59,172 nt of DNA from Gammaproteobacteria bacterium (GCA_024742995.1 JANSXK010000011.1:1-59172); one strand, 5' to 3'; numbered from the stretch's first letter, positions 29,848 through 40,078 are shown. Made by a program: numbers and translations. The notes: generated by a model not told the origin, from the sequence alone.

Positions 29848-30062
29848 AAAGATCATGTTATGGTCACTAAAGTCTAAAAAAGATCAAAAAAATCGTATGA
29901 TGGTTTACGGGATAAGATTTGTTTTATTGTACTAGGATTGCGGCGACAGGATTTTTTAAAAATCATTTCAGAGAAAAAATAGTGCAATTTACCTAAAATC
30001 CTGATATTATACTGACCAGTTTTTACATTGATTTATCAAAAGAATACAATATAGGAAATATC

Positions 30063-31763
30063 ATGAGTGTTGTTCCGACTTGCTTTGAAGAATTACAGTT
30101 ATCAAACAAATTACTACAAGCTGTCAATGATTTAGGATTTAAAACGCCGTCGCCAATTCAGCAACAAACAATCCCATGGATGTTGCAAAAAAAGGATGTG
30201 ATTGCTTTGGCGCAGACCGGCACAGGTAAAACTGCCGCTTTCGGATTGCCTATTTTAGAAAATTTAGAGGTGGGTCAATTTGTACCACAAGCATTAGTAC
30301 TTGCACCAACACGCGAGTTGGCGATTCAGGTGGGGGCTCATATTGAAGCGTTGGGTTGTCATTTGCCTGGATTGCGGGTTTCGGTGATTTGTGGAGGGCA
30401 GGATTATCGACCGCAGCTGAAAAAATTAAAAGATGGTGCGCATATTGTTGTGGGTACGCCAGGGCGTATTCTTGATCATTTGCAACGGGGTACTCTAAAC
30501 CTCAAACAATTACGTACTTTAGTTTTAGATGAAGCTGATGAAATGTTGCGAATGGGATTCATTGAAGATGTGGAAACAGTGTTACAGCAATTGCCTGAAC
30601 AGCGTCAGATCGGACTATTTTCAGCGACCATGCCATCAAGAATTCGCCAGATTGCTAAAAGTTATTTACAAGACCCAGTGTCTGTTGAAATCCAAACAGA
30701 AACCGCCACAGTGAAGACCATTGAGCAACGGTTTATCTTTTCAGGGCAAGGACAAAAACCTGATACGCTGTTGCGCGTTTTGGCAGTAGAAGATTACCAA
30801 GGTATGATTGTTTTCGTACGTACCAAAACCAGTACCGAAGAAGTTGCTGAAGCCTTGGTTGCACAAGGACACCGTGCGATGGCAATTCATGGCGATATCT
30901 CACAAGCACTGCGTGAACGCGTGATTTCACAATTCAAACAAGGTACCATTGACATTTTGGTGGCTACGGATGTTGCAGCCCGTGGTTTGGATGTGGAACG
31001 TGTGACGCATGTGATCAATTATGATATGGCTCATGATTGTGAAACATATGTTCATCGTATTGGCCGAACAGGGCGTGCAGGCCGTAGTGGTGTCACGATT
31101 TTGTTTGTGACGCCGCGTGAATCACGTATGCTGAATATGATTGAGCGCCATACGCGACAGCGCATTGAAAAAATGGCGGTACCGAATAACCATACGATTC
31201 AGCAAGCGCGAGAAAAACGCTTTATGCAAACCATGACAGCGCGCCTTCACCATCAACATTTACCAGAGTATCAACGTCTCGTGGAGATGTATTTGCGTGA
31301 ACACCCTGACGTATCAGCACAAGATTTGGCTGCAGTATTGGCTCTGGCATCTCAGCAAGATAAGCCATGGGTACAGCAATTACCAGAAATAAAGGCGGTA
31401 TCACGCTCTACAAGAGAAAGAGAACCACGGTCTCGTTATGAGCGGGGTGCGAAACATCGTGGCCGTGATGGACGTGAAAGTAGTCGATCATTTGGCAAAG
31501 ATCAGCGCGCGGTTCCTACGGATTATCAACACGAATTATTTCGTATTGATGTGGGTCGCGTCCATGGGGTCAAACCGGGTAATATTGTTGGTGCAATTGC
31601 CAATGAGGCTGGGTTACAAAGTCGTCATATCACCGCATTAAAAATTCATGATGATCATTCTACAGTGCGTTTGCCGAAAGGTATGGCCAAGGATGTGATG
31701 CATAAATTAAATAAAGCATGGATATGTGGCCGACAGTTGAATTTGACAACGGTAGGCGTTTAG
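30063..31763 (+). CDS. deaD: DEAD-box ATP-dependent RNA helicase (CsdA/DeaD type)
   Basis: Cold-shock-type RNA helicase for ribosome assembly and mRNA decay. 566 residues with the full motif set: Q motif TPSPIQ, AQTGTGKT (I), PTRELAIQ (Ia), DEADEML (II), SATMP (III), ATDVAARGLDV (V), HRIGRTGRAGR (VI). A C-terminal RNA-binding DbpA-like fold follows (FRIDVGRVHGVKPGNIVGAI...VRLPKGM), after a charged linker rich in Arg. ATAGGAAA precedes ATG 30063. A TTTACA-N17-TACAAT at 30022-30050 looks like a promoter but would leave almost no leader, so the true promoter may be upstream. Confidence 0.95.
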   Translation: MSVVPTCFEELQLSNKLLQAVNDLGFKTPSPIQQQTIPWMLQKKDVIALAQTGTGKTAAFGLPILENLEVGQFVPQALVLAPTRELAIQVGAHIEALGCHLPGLRVSVICGGQDYRPQLKKLKDGAHIVVGTPGRILDHLQRGTLNLKQLRTLVLDEADEMLRMGFIEDVETVLQQLPEQRQIGLFSATMPSRIRQIAKSYLQDPVSVEIQTETATVKTIEQRFIFSGQGQKPDTLLRVLAVEDYQGMIVFVRTKTSTEEVAEALVAQGHRAMAIHGDISQALRERVISQFKQGTIDILVATDVAARGLDVERVTHVINYDMAHDCETYVHRIGRTGRAGRSGVTILFVTPRESRMLNMIERHTRQRIEKMAVPNNHTIQQAREKRFMQTMTARLHHQHLPEYQRLVEMYLREHPDVSAQDLAAVLALASQQDKPWVQQLPEIKAVSRSTREREPRSRYERGAKHRGRDGRESSRSFGKDQRAVPTDYQHELFRIDVGRVHGVKPGNIVGAIANEAGLQSRHITALKIHDDHSTVRLPKGMAKDVMHKLNKAWICGRQLNLTTVGV

Positions 31764-31811
31764 ATCACGCTATTGTGCTATACGACACAAATTTTTTAGG
31801 GAAATATTTCA

Positions 31812-32714
31812 ATGAAAGCATGGTTTACAATTATTTTGACTGGTGTTTTGGCAGCTTCTGCTTGGTCGCAGCCGCTCTCAAAATTGATTGTTTTCGGGGA
31901 TAGTTTGTCGGATACGGGTAATAGCTACGAATATTCTAATCATCGTATTCCTTCGGGAGCAGTATATTATCAGGGTCGATTTAGCAATGGTCCGATTTGG
32001 GTGGATCGCAGCATCGACGTTTTATTTCCTAAAACAAAGGCGCAGTCTGTATTAAATTATGCTTTTGGCGGCGCGGGTGTTTTAAATACCCAAGGGGAGT
32101 CGTTCACATTATCTCAAGAGATCGATAGTTATTTATTGTCACATCAGTCACGTTTGGATGCTGAGACTGCATTAGTGTTATGGATAGGCGCTAATGACTA
32201 CTTGGTTCATCCGGCGGCGAATGAAGCAGATATTGAAGCAGTGATTACGGCTATTGAAGCCAGTTTGCAACGCTTGGTCGATCATGGTGCACATCGTGTG
32301 TTGGTTGTGGGGTTGCCCAATTTAGGGGAATCACCTTTTGCTCGTGAACTGGATGCAGTGGATCAGTTGTCTAAGATTACGCAGACCCATAATCAGCTTT
32401 TAAAAGAAATGGTTGTGAAATTACAAACCCAATATCGTGATTTGGATTGGGTGTATTTGGATGTTGATCGATTATTTGTAGATTTGAAAGCGCATCCTGA
32501 ACAGTATGGTTTGACACATATCGAAGAAAAGTGCTTACATCTGCGGCCGCAACAACAGGGGTTAGCTGTGATGCAGGCAGAAGATCAGGGTCAATGTCTG
32601 GGCTATTTGTTTTTTGATCAATTGCATCCAACGACAGCAGTACATCAGCTTTTGGCTCACGCTGTGGTGCAGGTTTTAGACCGTTGGAATGTGCGTGATC
32701 GAGATCTGTCTTAA
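31812..32714 (+). CDS. secreted GDSL lipase/acylhydrolase
   Basis: 300 residues: signal peptide (MKAWFTIILTGVLAASAWS), block I FGDSLSDTGN with nucleophile Ser31, block III WIGANDYL, and block V FFDQLHPT with the Asp-His pair. It belongs to the PlaA/PlaC/PlaD-like group of Legionella secreted phospholipases/acyltransferases. Two cysteines (EEKC...QGQC, 20-odd residues apart) sit just before block V, the same place as the disulfide loop reported to keep Legionella PlaC inactive until proteolysis. AGGGAAA precedes the ATG. The substrate is unknown. Confidence 0.88.
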   Translation: MKAWFTIILTGVLAASAWSQPLSKLIVFGDSLSDTGNSYEYSNHRIPSGAVYYQGRFSNGPIWVDRSIDVLFPKTKAQSVLNYAFGGAGVLNTQGESFTLSQEIDSYLLSHQSRLDAETALVLWIGANDYLVHPAANEADIEAVITAIEASLQRLVDHGAHRVLVVGLPNLGESPFARELDAVDQLSKITQTHNQLLKEMVVKLQTQYRDLDWVYLDVDRLFVDLKAHPEQYGLTHIEEKCLHLRPQQQGLAVMQAEDQGQCLGYLFFDQLHPTTAVHQLLAHAVVQVLDRWNVRDRDLS

Positions 32715-32793
32715 TGTTGTATGGTGTCATTGCTTTATTTCATATGACAAACAGTGCACAATATACAATCACAATGTTTTATAAGCAGTTGTT

Positions 32794-33930
32794 ATGAATG
32801 AATCATTGGAAGCCTCAGAAAAACTCCTCCCAAATAAACTTGACGTTCAGGATGTTTTATCTTTATTGGTGCGGTTGGGTTATGAGCCTACGTTTACGCA
32901 TAAAGGAGTGGCTACAACTAAGGCTTTGGCCACTCCTTTATATTATGAAAAAGCTGGGATAGTTGTATTTCCTCCTATCACAGATGATTCTAACAATATT
33001 GATTTATTTGATAGTGAGACTACTTTAAACCGCGCTCTTGCTGAAAATCCAACGTTGCTGCAAGGTAAGGATTTGATGGTATTTCCGCTTTTGGAGGGGC
33101 AGCGTTACCCTGCATGGTCGCCACGTAATATATGGGTTTTGCTATGCTACGAGATGGCAACAAGGATTATCACGGTCATTGATCCAACCGGAAAAGAAAG
33201 AGCAAAGCGTTATTCACTGGATAAGATGACGAAGACATTAACCACAGCGTTAACAGCGCAAACCTTGAATGTGGAAAATGTAAAATCGTCATATTATCTT
33301 GATGTTGCAACTATGACTCAGACGTTTATGCCTAATTGGAGTAGAATAACGCAGACTCGATCTGTGATGCCTTATGAGTATAGCGGCCACTGGATTTGTT
33401 ATTTTATTTATCAAATAGCTCAAATAGTTGAAGAAAAAGACGCTTCTATGGTTTCCGCGCTGATTCAAATGCAGTGGCCTAAGTCTGCGGAGATGATTCT
33501 AGTATTGGATGGATTACGCGAACGTTCTCAGCATGGTGAGGTATACACAGTTGAAATAGAACAACTGGTTGTGAAGTGCAGTAGGGGTTTGCCTTCGGTT
33601 AGGGAAAATCAATATTACGGATTGAATCCTGGTGAGCAGCATGACCAAGTGTCGAGAGTATTTCCTGCAGACAAACAGCCTAATTCAGAGCATAGGCATA
33701 CGTATTTTAATTTCAATTTTTATTCTATGCTAGTATTGGCGGGCGGTGCGGTGGCATTGTTGGGTCTATTCTGTCTTGCGGCTTATCCTACGGCGTCTTT
33801 GGCGGTGTTTGGCATTGGAACAACAGCTTTTTTAACAGGTGCTTTGGGGAAATGTGGTGTGTTTGCTGCGATGGGTTTGGAGCAGCGTCCACCCGATCCT
33901 GATGCTGCGCCAGACTTTCAACTGGTATGA
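32794..33930 (+). CDS. unknown protein with C-terminal membrane hairpin; candidate effector
   Basis: 378 residues, not recognised. No signal peptide. A soluble part (1-305) contains NIWVLLCYEMATRIITVIDP and, about 70 residues later, YEYSGHWICYFIYQIA; this pattern (strand ending in D-P/S, later Gly-containing helix start) is loosely like CE-clan (Ulp1/YopJ-like) cysteine proteases, but the expected catalytic His and Cys are not at those positions. Residues about 310-356 form two hydrophobic helices (LVLAGGAVALLGLFCLAA; LAVFGIGTTAFLTGALG). It ends in an acidic, proline-rich tail. No convincing ribosome site before ATG 32794. Its general plan recalls the 40474-43050 protein. Confidence 0.7.
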   Translation: MNESLEASEKLLPNKLDVQDVLSLLVRLGYEPTFTHKGVATTKALATPLYYEKAGIVVFPPITDDSNNIDLFDSETTLNRALAENPTLLQGKDLMVFPLLEGQRYPAWSPRNIWVLLCYEMATRIITVIDPTGKERAKRYSLDKMTKTLTTALTAQTLNVENVKSSYYLDVATMTQTFMPNWSRITQTRSVMPYEYSGHWICYFIYQIAQIVEEKDASMVSALIQMQWPKSAEMILVLDGLRERSQHGEVYTVEIEQLVVKCSRGLPSVRENQYYGLNPGEQHDQVSRVFPADKQPNSEHRHTYFNFNFYSMLVLAGGAVALLGLFCLAAYPTASLAVFGIGTTAFLTGALGKCGVFAAMGLEQRPPDPDAAPDFQLV

Positions 33931-33935
33931 TGGGG

Positions 33936-34802
33936 TTACCATCCTTTCATTAAACAAATTTTCTCATATGCTTTACTGATTTCTTGGGTTTTTTCGGTTG
34001 CGGCTTTGATGGTACTTGCAGAAGCACCTTTGGCAATTAATTTATCAGGATGATGTAAACTGATTTGACGACGATAGGCACGTTTGACTTCAGATTTTGA
34101 CGCGCTGGCTTTGATCTGCAAAACATCATAAGGATCACCTATGGCATGGTGATATGATGGTGGGGGTTGGCGTTGATAGGACTGTTGATGCTCCTGCTGC
34201 TGCGAATTATTTTGCTGCCAATTAAAATACCATGGAAAATCTTGGGCGAATTGAAAGTGTTGGTATAACGGTGCAAGTTGGAGATGGGCGAGGATGGTGT
34301 TAAGAATCTCGACTTTCTTATTGGTTAACTCCCCTTGTTTGACGAATTGATACTGTGTTTGTACAAATAGGCGAATCAAATGAGGTTTCTGCTGCAAAGC
34401 TTTATATAAATTTTGCATGCTAAGGGTTAGATTAAATTGCGCCGATTTTCCGACTGTAAACCAACGGCGAGCAGCTTTTTTTTGTGGTGCGCTTAATTTC
34501 ATTTGTGTCATGATTTCGTTGGTGTATCCAATGTCTTGGCTGGAAACATGGCCATCACTTTTGGCAAAATGGCCTAAGATTGCGAACATGGCTTCAAAAA
34601 ATACACGCTGAACTTCGGGGTTTTTTTCATGGTGGTAATGCCAAAAAGGTTGAGCAAAGTGAATGGCAAGGCCACGGTCAAAAAAATTACCTAAGATGAG
34701 CCCTAAAAATGCACCAAGTGGTCCTGCCATAAGGAACCCAAGAAACGTGCCAATCAATTTACCCCACCAGGCGTGGTTGGTGAAAAATTGACGTAAATCC
34801 AT
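33936..34802 (-). CDS. djlA: membrane-anchored co-chaperone DjlA
   Basis: 288 residues: an N-terminal membrane anchor (WGKLIGTFLGFLMAGPLGAFLGLILG, broken here by function not sequence), a TerB-like helical middle, a Gln-rich linker and a C-terminal J-domain with HHPDKL. DjlA works with DnaK at the inner membrane. CAGGAG precedes ATG 34802. Divergent from waaA. Confidence 0.95.
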   Translation of the reverse strand: MDLRQFFTNHAWWGKLIGTFLGFLMAGPLGAFLGLILGNFFDRGLAIHFAQPFWHYHHEKNPEVQRVFFEAMFAILGHFAKSDGHVSSQDIGYTNEIMTQMKLSAPQKKAARRWFTVGKSAQFNLTLSMQNLYKALQQKPHLIRLFVQTQYQFVKQGELTNKKVEILNTILAHLQLAPLYQHFQFAQDFPWYFNWQQNNSQQQEHQQSYQRQPPPSYHHAIGDPYDVLQIKASASKSEVKRAYRRQISLHHPDKLIAKGASASTIKAATEKTQEISKAYEKICLMKGW

Positions 34803-34868
34803 CGGGACTCCTGAGTGGGTAATTCACAGCTTAAGCATGGTATTATACCCAAAACTCGCAGTTTGAAA

Positions 34869-34903
34869 AATCTTGAGTATATCATTCAAGATTAGCGTAT
34901 AAT
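34869..34903 (+). promoter_or_regulatory. waaA promoter region with inverted repeat
   Basis: TATAAT at 34898-34903 is a good -10 for waaA, 39 bases before the start. A perfect 8-bp inverted repeat AATCTTGA (34869-34876) / TCAAGATT (34886-34893) occupies the -35 area, where no good -35 hexamer is seen. This suggests an activator or repressor site. A minus-strand TATAAT for djlA lies nearby at about 34840. Confidence 0.45.
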
Positions 34904-34941
34904 CCTAGCGTTTCGGATTGTAAGATAATAAGGTAGCACAG

Positions 34942-36216
34942 ATGAAGGCATTGGGTCCCAGCATGAGAAAAATTTATACCTTGGCAATGTACGCTTTGGT
35001 GCCCGTGATTCTCATACGTTTATTATGGAAAAGTCGACGTTCGTCTGCGTATTGTCAAAGAATTTCTGAGCGTTTTGCCTTAGGTCGGGCGCCCACTGCT
35101 GTTGATGTTTGGGTGCATGCAGTCTCTTTAGGTGAAGTGGTTGCGGTCACGCCATTGGTTGAGCGCATGTTAGCAAACAATTTGCGGGTAATGATCACCA
35201 CCATGACGCCAACGGGGTCGCAACAAGTGCAAACGCGTTTTAAGTCAAAGGTATCGCATCAGTATATTCCGTATGATTTACCCTGGTGTTTGCGTCGATT
35301 CTTCAAACAGATTCAACCGCGAATGGGTATTATCATGGAAACAGAATTATGGCCAAATATGTTGCAGCAAGCTGTTTTCGCTAAGATACCTTTGGTGTTG
35401 GTAAATGCACGTTTGTCTGATCAGGCCTTTGTTCATTACCAGAAAATGCATTATTTTTTTGCGCCGTTATTATCTTTATTTGAATGGATTGGCACGCAAT
35501 CTGATATGGATACACAGCGCTATCAAGCGTTAGGCGCATCATCATCAAAAGCAAGCATGATGGGGAATATGAAGTTTGACTTGTCGATACTTTCGGCAAA
35601 GACGGACACCTTGGATCAATTGAAAGTTGCTTGGGGTGCTCATCGCCCAGTGTGGATTGCTGCCAGTACTCATGAGGATGAGGAATCACAATTATTAGCA
35701 CAATTGTCGCGTATCAAAGCAGCGATTCCAGAGATGGTTTTATTGATTGCACCACGTCGCCCCGAGCGCTTTCAAACCGTCCATACATTAGTGAAACAGC
35801 AGGGTTGGAAGGTTGGTTTGCGTAGTCAGCTAGAAACCATCCAAGAAGATTGTGATGTGATTGTGTTGGATTCCATGGGTGAATTGATGGGTTTTTATCG
35901 TTTGAGTGATTATGCGTTTGTGGGAGGAAGCTTGGTGCCCATAGGTGGCCACAATGTTTTGGAGCCTATCGCATTGCAAGTACCGGTGTTTTGCGGCCCC
36001 TATATGCAAAACTCCAAATCTATTTGCGAAGACTTAAGTCAGAAAAAAGCGTTACAACCTTGTGCTTCAGCAGAGGAATTTGCAGATAAATTGATTGCAT
36101 TACACCAGAATGTTGAGCAACGCGAGCAGCAAATCTCATCTGCTACCGCGGTATTAGAAGCTAATCGTGGCACAGTTGATCGGTATTGGGAAAGGATTGC
36201 GCAGGACTTAGGATAA
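34942..36216 (+). CDS. waaA: 3-deoxy-D-manno-octulosonic acid transferase
   Basis: Adds Kdo to lipid IVA at the inner membrane, the first step of LPS core assembly (GT30). 424 residues: N-terminal hydrophobic anchor (LAMYALVPVILIRLLW), RISERFALG, VWVHAVSLGEV, TTMTPTGSQQV, PLVLVNARLSDQ, IAASTHEDEE, and FVGGSLVPIGGHNVLEPIALQVPVFCGPY, the Kdo-transferase signature. AAGGT precedes ATG 34942. Whether it adds one or two Kdo cannot be told. Confidence 0.96.
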   Translation: MKALGPSMRKIYTLAMYALVPVILIRLLWKSRRSSAYCQRISERFALGRAPTAVDVWVHAVSLGEVVAVTPLVERMLANNLRVMITTMTPTGSQQVQTRFKSKVSHQYIPYDLPWCLRRFFKQIQPRMGIIMETELWPNMLQQAVFAKIPLVLVNARLSDQAFVHYQKMHYFFAPLLSLFEWIGTQSDMDTQRYQALGASSSKASMMGNMKFDLSILSAKTDTLDQLKVAWGAHRPVWIAASTHEDEESQLLAQLSRIKAAIPEMVLLIAPRRPERFQTVHTLVKQQGWKVGLRSQLETIQEDCDVIVLDSMGELMGFYRLSDYAFVGGSLVPIGGHNVLEPIALQVPVFCGPYMQNSKSICEDLSQKKALQPCASAEEFADKLIALHQNVEQREQQISSATAVLEANRGTVDRYWERIAQDLG

Positions 36217-36336
36217 TCATCTTCAGGACCTAAGCAAACCCCCGATCTATTTTATTCGGTCATTCTTTTATCTAAACTTTCTCATGAAATACTAAATCCG
36301 TCTCAACCTCGGGGTTTTGCGTCAGTTCTGGCTGGT

Positions 36337-36771
36337 TTAGTTTCCTTGATTTTGCCGTTCTTTAATTTCTGATAAAGTTTTGCAGTCAATGCATAACGTC
36401 GCAGTGGGGCGTGCTTCTAGACGACGCAATCCAATTTCAATGCCACAAGCTTCGCAATACCCGAAATCGTCTTCCAGCAAGCGCTCCAAAGCGTCTTCGA
36501 TTTTTTTGATGAGTTTGCGCTCACGATCGCGTGTTCGCAACTCAATATTGAACTCTTCTTCTTGGCTAGCACGATCAGAGGGATCGGGAAAATTGGCAGC
36601 TTCATCTTTCATGTGCGTAACCGTTCTATCTACTTCTTCCATCAAAGACTGGCGCCAAGCCAGCAAAATTTTTTCGATGTGGGCGATTTGAGCCTCATTC
36701 ATATAATCTTCGTTGGGGGACTCTTTGTAAGGTGCAATGCCCATGGAGCCAACGGTGTTGTCAGTTTTCAT
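36337..36771 (-). CDS. dksA: RNA polymerase-binding transcription factor DksA
   Basis: 144-residue ppGpp co-regulator that enters the RNA polymerase secondary channel. Seen: the coiled coil with the tip motif DPSDRAS (DxxDxA), and a four-Cys zinc finger YCEACG...LCIDC. GAGTGA precedes the ATG. It starts 3 bases after the prmC stop, so dksA is the last gene of the hemA-prfA-prmC-dksA operon. DksA and ppGpp control the growth-phase switch to transmissive traits in Legionella; a like role here is inferred. Confidence 0.96.
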   Translation of the reverse strand: MKTDNTVGSMGIAPYKESPNEDYMNEAQIAHIEKILLAWRQSLMEEVDRTVTHMKDEAANFPDPSDRASQEEEFNIELRTRDRERKLIKKIEDALERLLEDDFGYCEACGIEIGLRRLEARPTATLCIDCKTLSEIKERQNQGN

Positions 36772-36774
36772 ATA

Positions 36775-37686
36775 TCACTCACTTTTATTAAAATTATTAG
36801 CGCCTAAAAGATTAGGATCCATTATAGCGGATTTTTCACAGTCCTGAAGGATTTTTTTACCTCCAGTCACACGATCATGCCCTTGCCCATCTTGCCAGCA
36901 TTGGATGTCATGATAGCCATAATGGTGCAATAAGTCATGAACTGCGGCGCCTTGTTTGCATCCATGTTCTAGCAAAAGTATGCCATGATCATTTAACGAA
37001 TTATATGTGTTTTGGATGATAGTGTGCAATGCTTCTAAGCCACTTTGGCCACTGATCAATGCTGATGGGGGTTCAAAACGCAGATCGCCTTGCTGTAAAT
37101 GGGGATCTTCTGCCGACAGGTATGGGGGATTAGAAATAATCGCATCAAATCGTTGTTGACTGAATGATTGTAACCAATCGGATAAAACAAAATTGATATT
37201 GAGTAATCCTAGGCGTTTTGCATTCTGTGTTGCGACAGTTAATGCGTTTTCAGAGCGATCACACGCTGTAATATGCCACTCGGGACGCTCAGTGGCCAAT
37301 GCCAATGCAATAGCGCCACTGCCGGTGCCCAAATCTAAAAGAGAGATAGGCGCTGTTGCATCTAGTGCCGATAAGGCAATCTCAACCAATTGCTCAGTTT
37401 CGGGTCTTGGAATGAGCGTATCGGGCGTGACATCAAGCTCAAGAGACCAAAAAGCACGTTGTCCGGTAATATAGGCGATGGGCATGCCCTGTTGGCGCTG
37501 CATCATGGCATGCTGAAACGTGGTGGTTTGTGTGGAAGATAATGGGGACTCAGGATGGGTGTACAAATAGGCGCGGGATACATTGAGGGTATATTGCAGG
37601 AGCAATTCTCTGTCACGCTGTGCATCGTGTTCATCTTTGATGTTTGACTCAAAGCGTAGCGCTTCTTTGATGCATAGATTAGTCAT
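36775..37686 (-). CDS. prmC: peptide chain release factor N5-glutamine methyltransferase
   Basis: Methylates the GGQ glutamine of RF1/RF2. 303 residues from ATG 37686, with N-terminal helical domain, SAM loop [16 protein letters not shown] and the substrate motif ISNPPYLS, typical PrmC spacing. PITGxx-like text [12 protein letters not shown] and [11 protein letters not shown] are also diagnostic. It overlaps prfA by 8 bases, its substrate gene, in the classical hemA-prfA-prmC order. Confidence 0.96.
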   Translation of the reverse strand: MTNLCIKEALRFESNIKDEHDAQRDRELLLQYTLNVSRAYLYTHPESPLSSTQTTTFQHAMMQRQQGMPIAYITGQRAFWSLELDVTPDTLIPRPETEQLVEIALSALDATAPISLLDLGTGSGAIALALATERPEWHITACDRSENALTVATQNAKRLGLLNINFVLSDWLQSFSQQRFDAIISNPPYLSAEDPHLQQGDLRFEPPSALISGQSGLEALHTIIQNTYNSLNDHGILLLEHGCKQGAAVHDLLHHYGYHDIQCWQDGQGHDRVTGGKKILQDCEKSAIMDPNLLGANNFNKSE

Positions 37687-38767
37687 GTTGTCCCAACTCA
37701 GCCAGTAATTCTGCATGATGCTCTCGTTTCAAGGTTTCTACAACTTCTTCTAAATTGCCTTCGATGATTTCAGCCAGACTATAGAGTGTCAGATTAATAC
37801 GGTGATCGGTCAGGCGACCTTGGGGGAAATTATAGGTGCGGATTCGTTCTGAGCGATCGCCTGTCCCGACTTGTAGTTTTCGGGTCAGATCTTGTTCTTG
37901 TTTTTGTTGGCTTTGTTGTGCAGATAGTAATCTTGTTTTTAACAATGCCATCGCTTTGGCACGGTTTTTATGTTGGGAGCGCTCATCTTGACATTCGACA
38001 ACCACGCCAGTGGGAAGATGTGTGATGCGAATGGCAGAGTCAGTTTTATTCACGTGCTGGCCACCGGCACCGGAGGCACGAAACGTATCAACGCGCAAAT
38101 CATCAGTATTGATTTGAATATCGTCAATTTCATCTACTTCTGGCATGATAGCCACCGTACATGCAGAGGTGTGGACTCGTCCTTGCGATTCAGTGGTAGG
38201 CACACGTTGTACGCGATGGGTGCCGGATTCAAATTTTAAATTAGCATACACTTGTTGGCCAGAGATATGGGCGATGACTTCTTTGAACCCGCCATGCTCA
38301 CCATGATTCGCATTGATGATATCGAGATGCCATCCCTGTGTTTCGGCAAAACGAGCATACATTCGAAACAGATCACCAGCAAAAATAGCGGCTTCATCTC
38401 CACCAGTGCCGGCTCGTACCTCTAAATAAATATTACGCGCATCATCCGGATCTTTGGGAATCAAATGAAACTGTAAGTCGTCGTCTAACGCGGTGATTTT
38501 TGCTTGGAGACTGGGTAATTCTTCAGCTGCCATGGCTGCTAATTCAGCATCTTCTTCTGCCAACATTGCTTCCATGGAGGCAGCTTCAGCCTTTGCATCG
38601 CGGTATTCGGAGTAACAAGCGGTGATGGGCTCCAATTGCGCGTATTCTTTAGACAGGTTTTTATACTGTTCTTGATCAGCAATGATGCTGGCTTCAGACA
38701 GCAAGCGGCTGATTTCTTGAAATCGCTCCAACATTTGTTCTAATTTATTTTCAAGTGATATCTTCAT
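37679..38767 (-). CDS. prfA: peptide chain release factor 1
   Basis: RF1 ends translation at UAA and UAG. 362 residues from ATG 38767, with the codon-reading domain ([15 protein letters not shown]; the PxT-type site as P-T-T) and the catalytic GGQ in [16 protein letters not shown]. An in-frame start at 38797 would overlap hemA further and is less likely. It overlaps hemA by 17 bases. Confidence 0.97.
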   Translation of the reverse strand: MKISLENKLEQMLERFQEISRLLSEASIIADQEQYKNLSKEYAQLEPITACYSEYRDAKAEAASMEAMLAEEDAELAAMAAEELPSLQAKITALDDDLQFHLIPKDPDDARNIYLEVRAGTGGDEAAIFAGDLFRMYARFAETQGWHLDIINANHGEHGGFKEVIAHISGQQVYANLKFESGTHRVQRVPTTESQGRVHTSACTVAIMPEVDEIDDIQINTDDLRVDTFRASGAGGQHVNKTDSAIRITHLPTGVVVECQDERSQHKNRAKAMALLKTRLLSAQQSQQKQEQDLTRKLQVGTGDRSERIRTYNFPQGRLTDHRINLTLYSLAEIIEGNLEEVVETLKREHHAELLAELGQHD

Positions 38768-40019
38768 AACTATGTTCATCTGAGTGAAAGATCGCATGCG
38801 CCAAATCTAAGACGTCATCGCGTTGATCCAAAGCCGCTTGGCGTAGACCTATCGATGGGATATGCGTGAATTTTTTAATGAGGCGTTGACTGAATTCTGT
38901 CATGACATCATTAGGAGATTGATCGTGGTTTAATTTTTGCAGGGCGCGTTGTAATTCTTGTTCAGCCAAAGCTTGCATGGTATTGCGATAGTCACATATC
39001 AAGGTTTTGGCGCGCAATGCGCGGTGCTCGTTCATGAAGGTGTTGAGTTCGAAATCAATGAGTTGTTCGGCATGCTGTGCCGCAGCTTGGCGTTGTTGCA
39101 GCCCTTCTTGTGTTAAGCGTTCCAAATCATCGATATTATATAGCGTAGCGTAAGGCAAATCACTTACTTGAGGTTCAATATCCCTGGGGACCGCGAGATC
39201 TAAAAAGAGCATGGGCGCATGGTGACGTTGTTCTAGCGCAGTGGTTACCATGCTGGGAGAAATAAATGGGTAAGGGCATGCTGTGGCCGATACGATCACA
39301 TCTGCTTTGGTCAACGCGGGGATGAGATCTTGTACTGGAATTACTTCGCCAGCGTATTGATCAGCCAATGTGAGGGCATGATCTTCAGATCGGCTGGCAA
39401 TCATAAACTGATGGGTGCCTTGTTGATGCAGGTATTTGGCGACCAACGTGGCTGTTTCTCCGGAGCCAATTAGCAAGGTTGTGATATTGGTGGTTTTTTG
39501 ACAATGTTGTTGAATCAATTTAGATGCTGCATAGGCAATAGAAGTGGCATGTTGCCCGATACCACTTTGGTTGCGGATACGTTTTGTGGCACCAAAAATG
39601 AAAGGAAAGACTTGCTGTAATTGTGATCCAATGGTGTTTTGTGCTTCAAAAAATAGAAAAGCTTGTTTCATCTGCCCTAAGATTTGTGGTTCACCCAACA
39701 TCATCGAATCCAAACCACTGGCGACACGAAGGGCATGTTGGACTGCGGCTTGACCTTCGAAGAGATACAAATGGGAGTGTAATTGTTCAAGAGACATTTG
39801 ATGAGACTCTGCAAACCAAGAAAGTACCAATTGGGCATCTTGGGCATCACAATACCATTCGGTGCGATTACACGTGGATAATAAAAGGATCTCGTTAATT
39901 TCAGGTAAGTCCATGAGCGCATGCATGACGTTTTTTTGCTTCTCTGAGGACAGGGCAAACGTTTCTCGAACAGACAGCGGTGCAGTTTTGTGGTTTAACC
40001 CGCAAGCAATAAAAACCAT
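38751..40019 (-). CDS. hemA: glutamyl-tRNA reductase
   Basis: First committed step of haem synthesis: reduces Glu-tRNA to glutamate-1-semialdehyde with NADPH. 422 residues from ATG 40019: [17 protein letters not shown], catalytic Cys in [29 protein letters not shown] and NADPH-fold text [20 protein letters not shown] at 40040 would start only about 3 bases after the predicted transcription start, so ATG 40019 is preferred. Head of the hemA-prfA-prmC-dksA operon. Confidence 0.96.
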   Translation of the reverse strand: MVFIACGLNHKTAPLSVRETFALSSEKQKNVMHALMDLPEINEILLLSTCNRTEWYCDAQDAQLVLSWFAESHQMSLEQLHSHLYLFEGQAAVQHALRVASGLDSMMLGEPQILGQMKQAFLFFEAQNTIGSQLQQVFPFIFGATKRIRNQSGIGQHATSIAYAASKLIQQHCQKTTNITTLLIGSGETATLVAKYLHQQGTHQFMIASRSEDHALTLADQYAGEVIPVQDLIPALTKADVIVSATACPYPFISPSMVTTALEQRHHAPMLFLDLAVPRDIEPQVSDLPYATLYNIDDLERLTQEGLQQRQAAAQHAEQLIDFELNTFMNEHRALRAKTLICDYRNTMQALAEQELQRALQKLNHDQSPNDVMTEFSQRLIKKFTHIPSIGLRQAALDQRDDVLDLAHAIFHSDEHSYEDIT

Positions 40020-40049
40020 AGAGGCATGAGTTGATGGCACAGTCTGAGA

Positions 40050-40078
40050 AGTATAACGGATTCGTCAGCGTATGACAA
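40050..40078 (-). promoter_or_regulatory. sigma70 promoter of the hemA operon
   Basis: On the minus strand TTGTCA (40078-40073), 17-base spacer, TATACT (40055-40050): five of six matches in each hexamer. The predicted transcription start near 40043 gives a leader of about 24 bases to ATG 40019. Confidence 0.7.

Noticed and set aside
30022-30050. TTTACA-N17-TACAAT before deaD as the promoter
   Set aside because: It would start transcription at about 30057, cutting off the AGGAAA ribosome site and leaving about 6 bases of leader.
36217-36336. Terminator between waaA and dksA
   Set aside because: Only a long-range CCCCGA/TCGGGG pairing with about 60 bases between; no compact stem with T-run.
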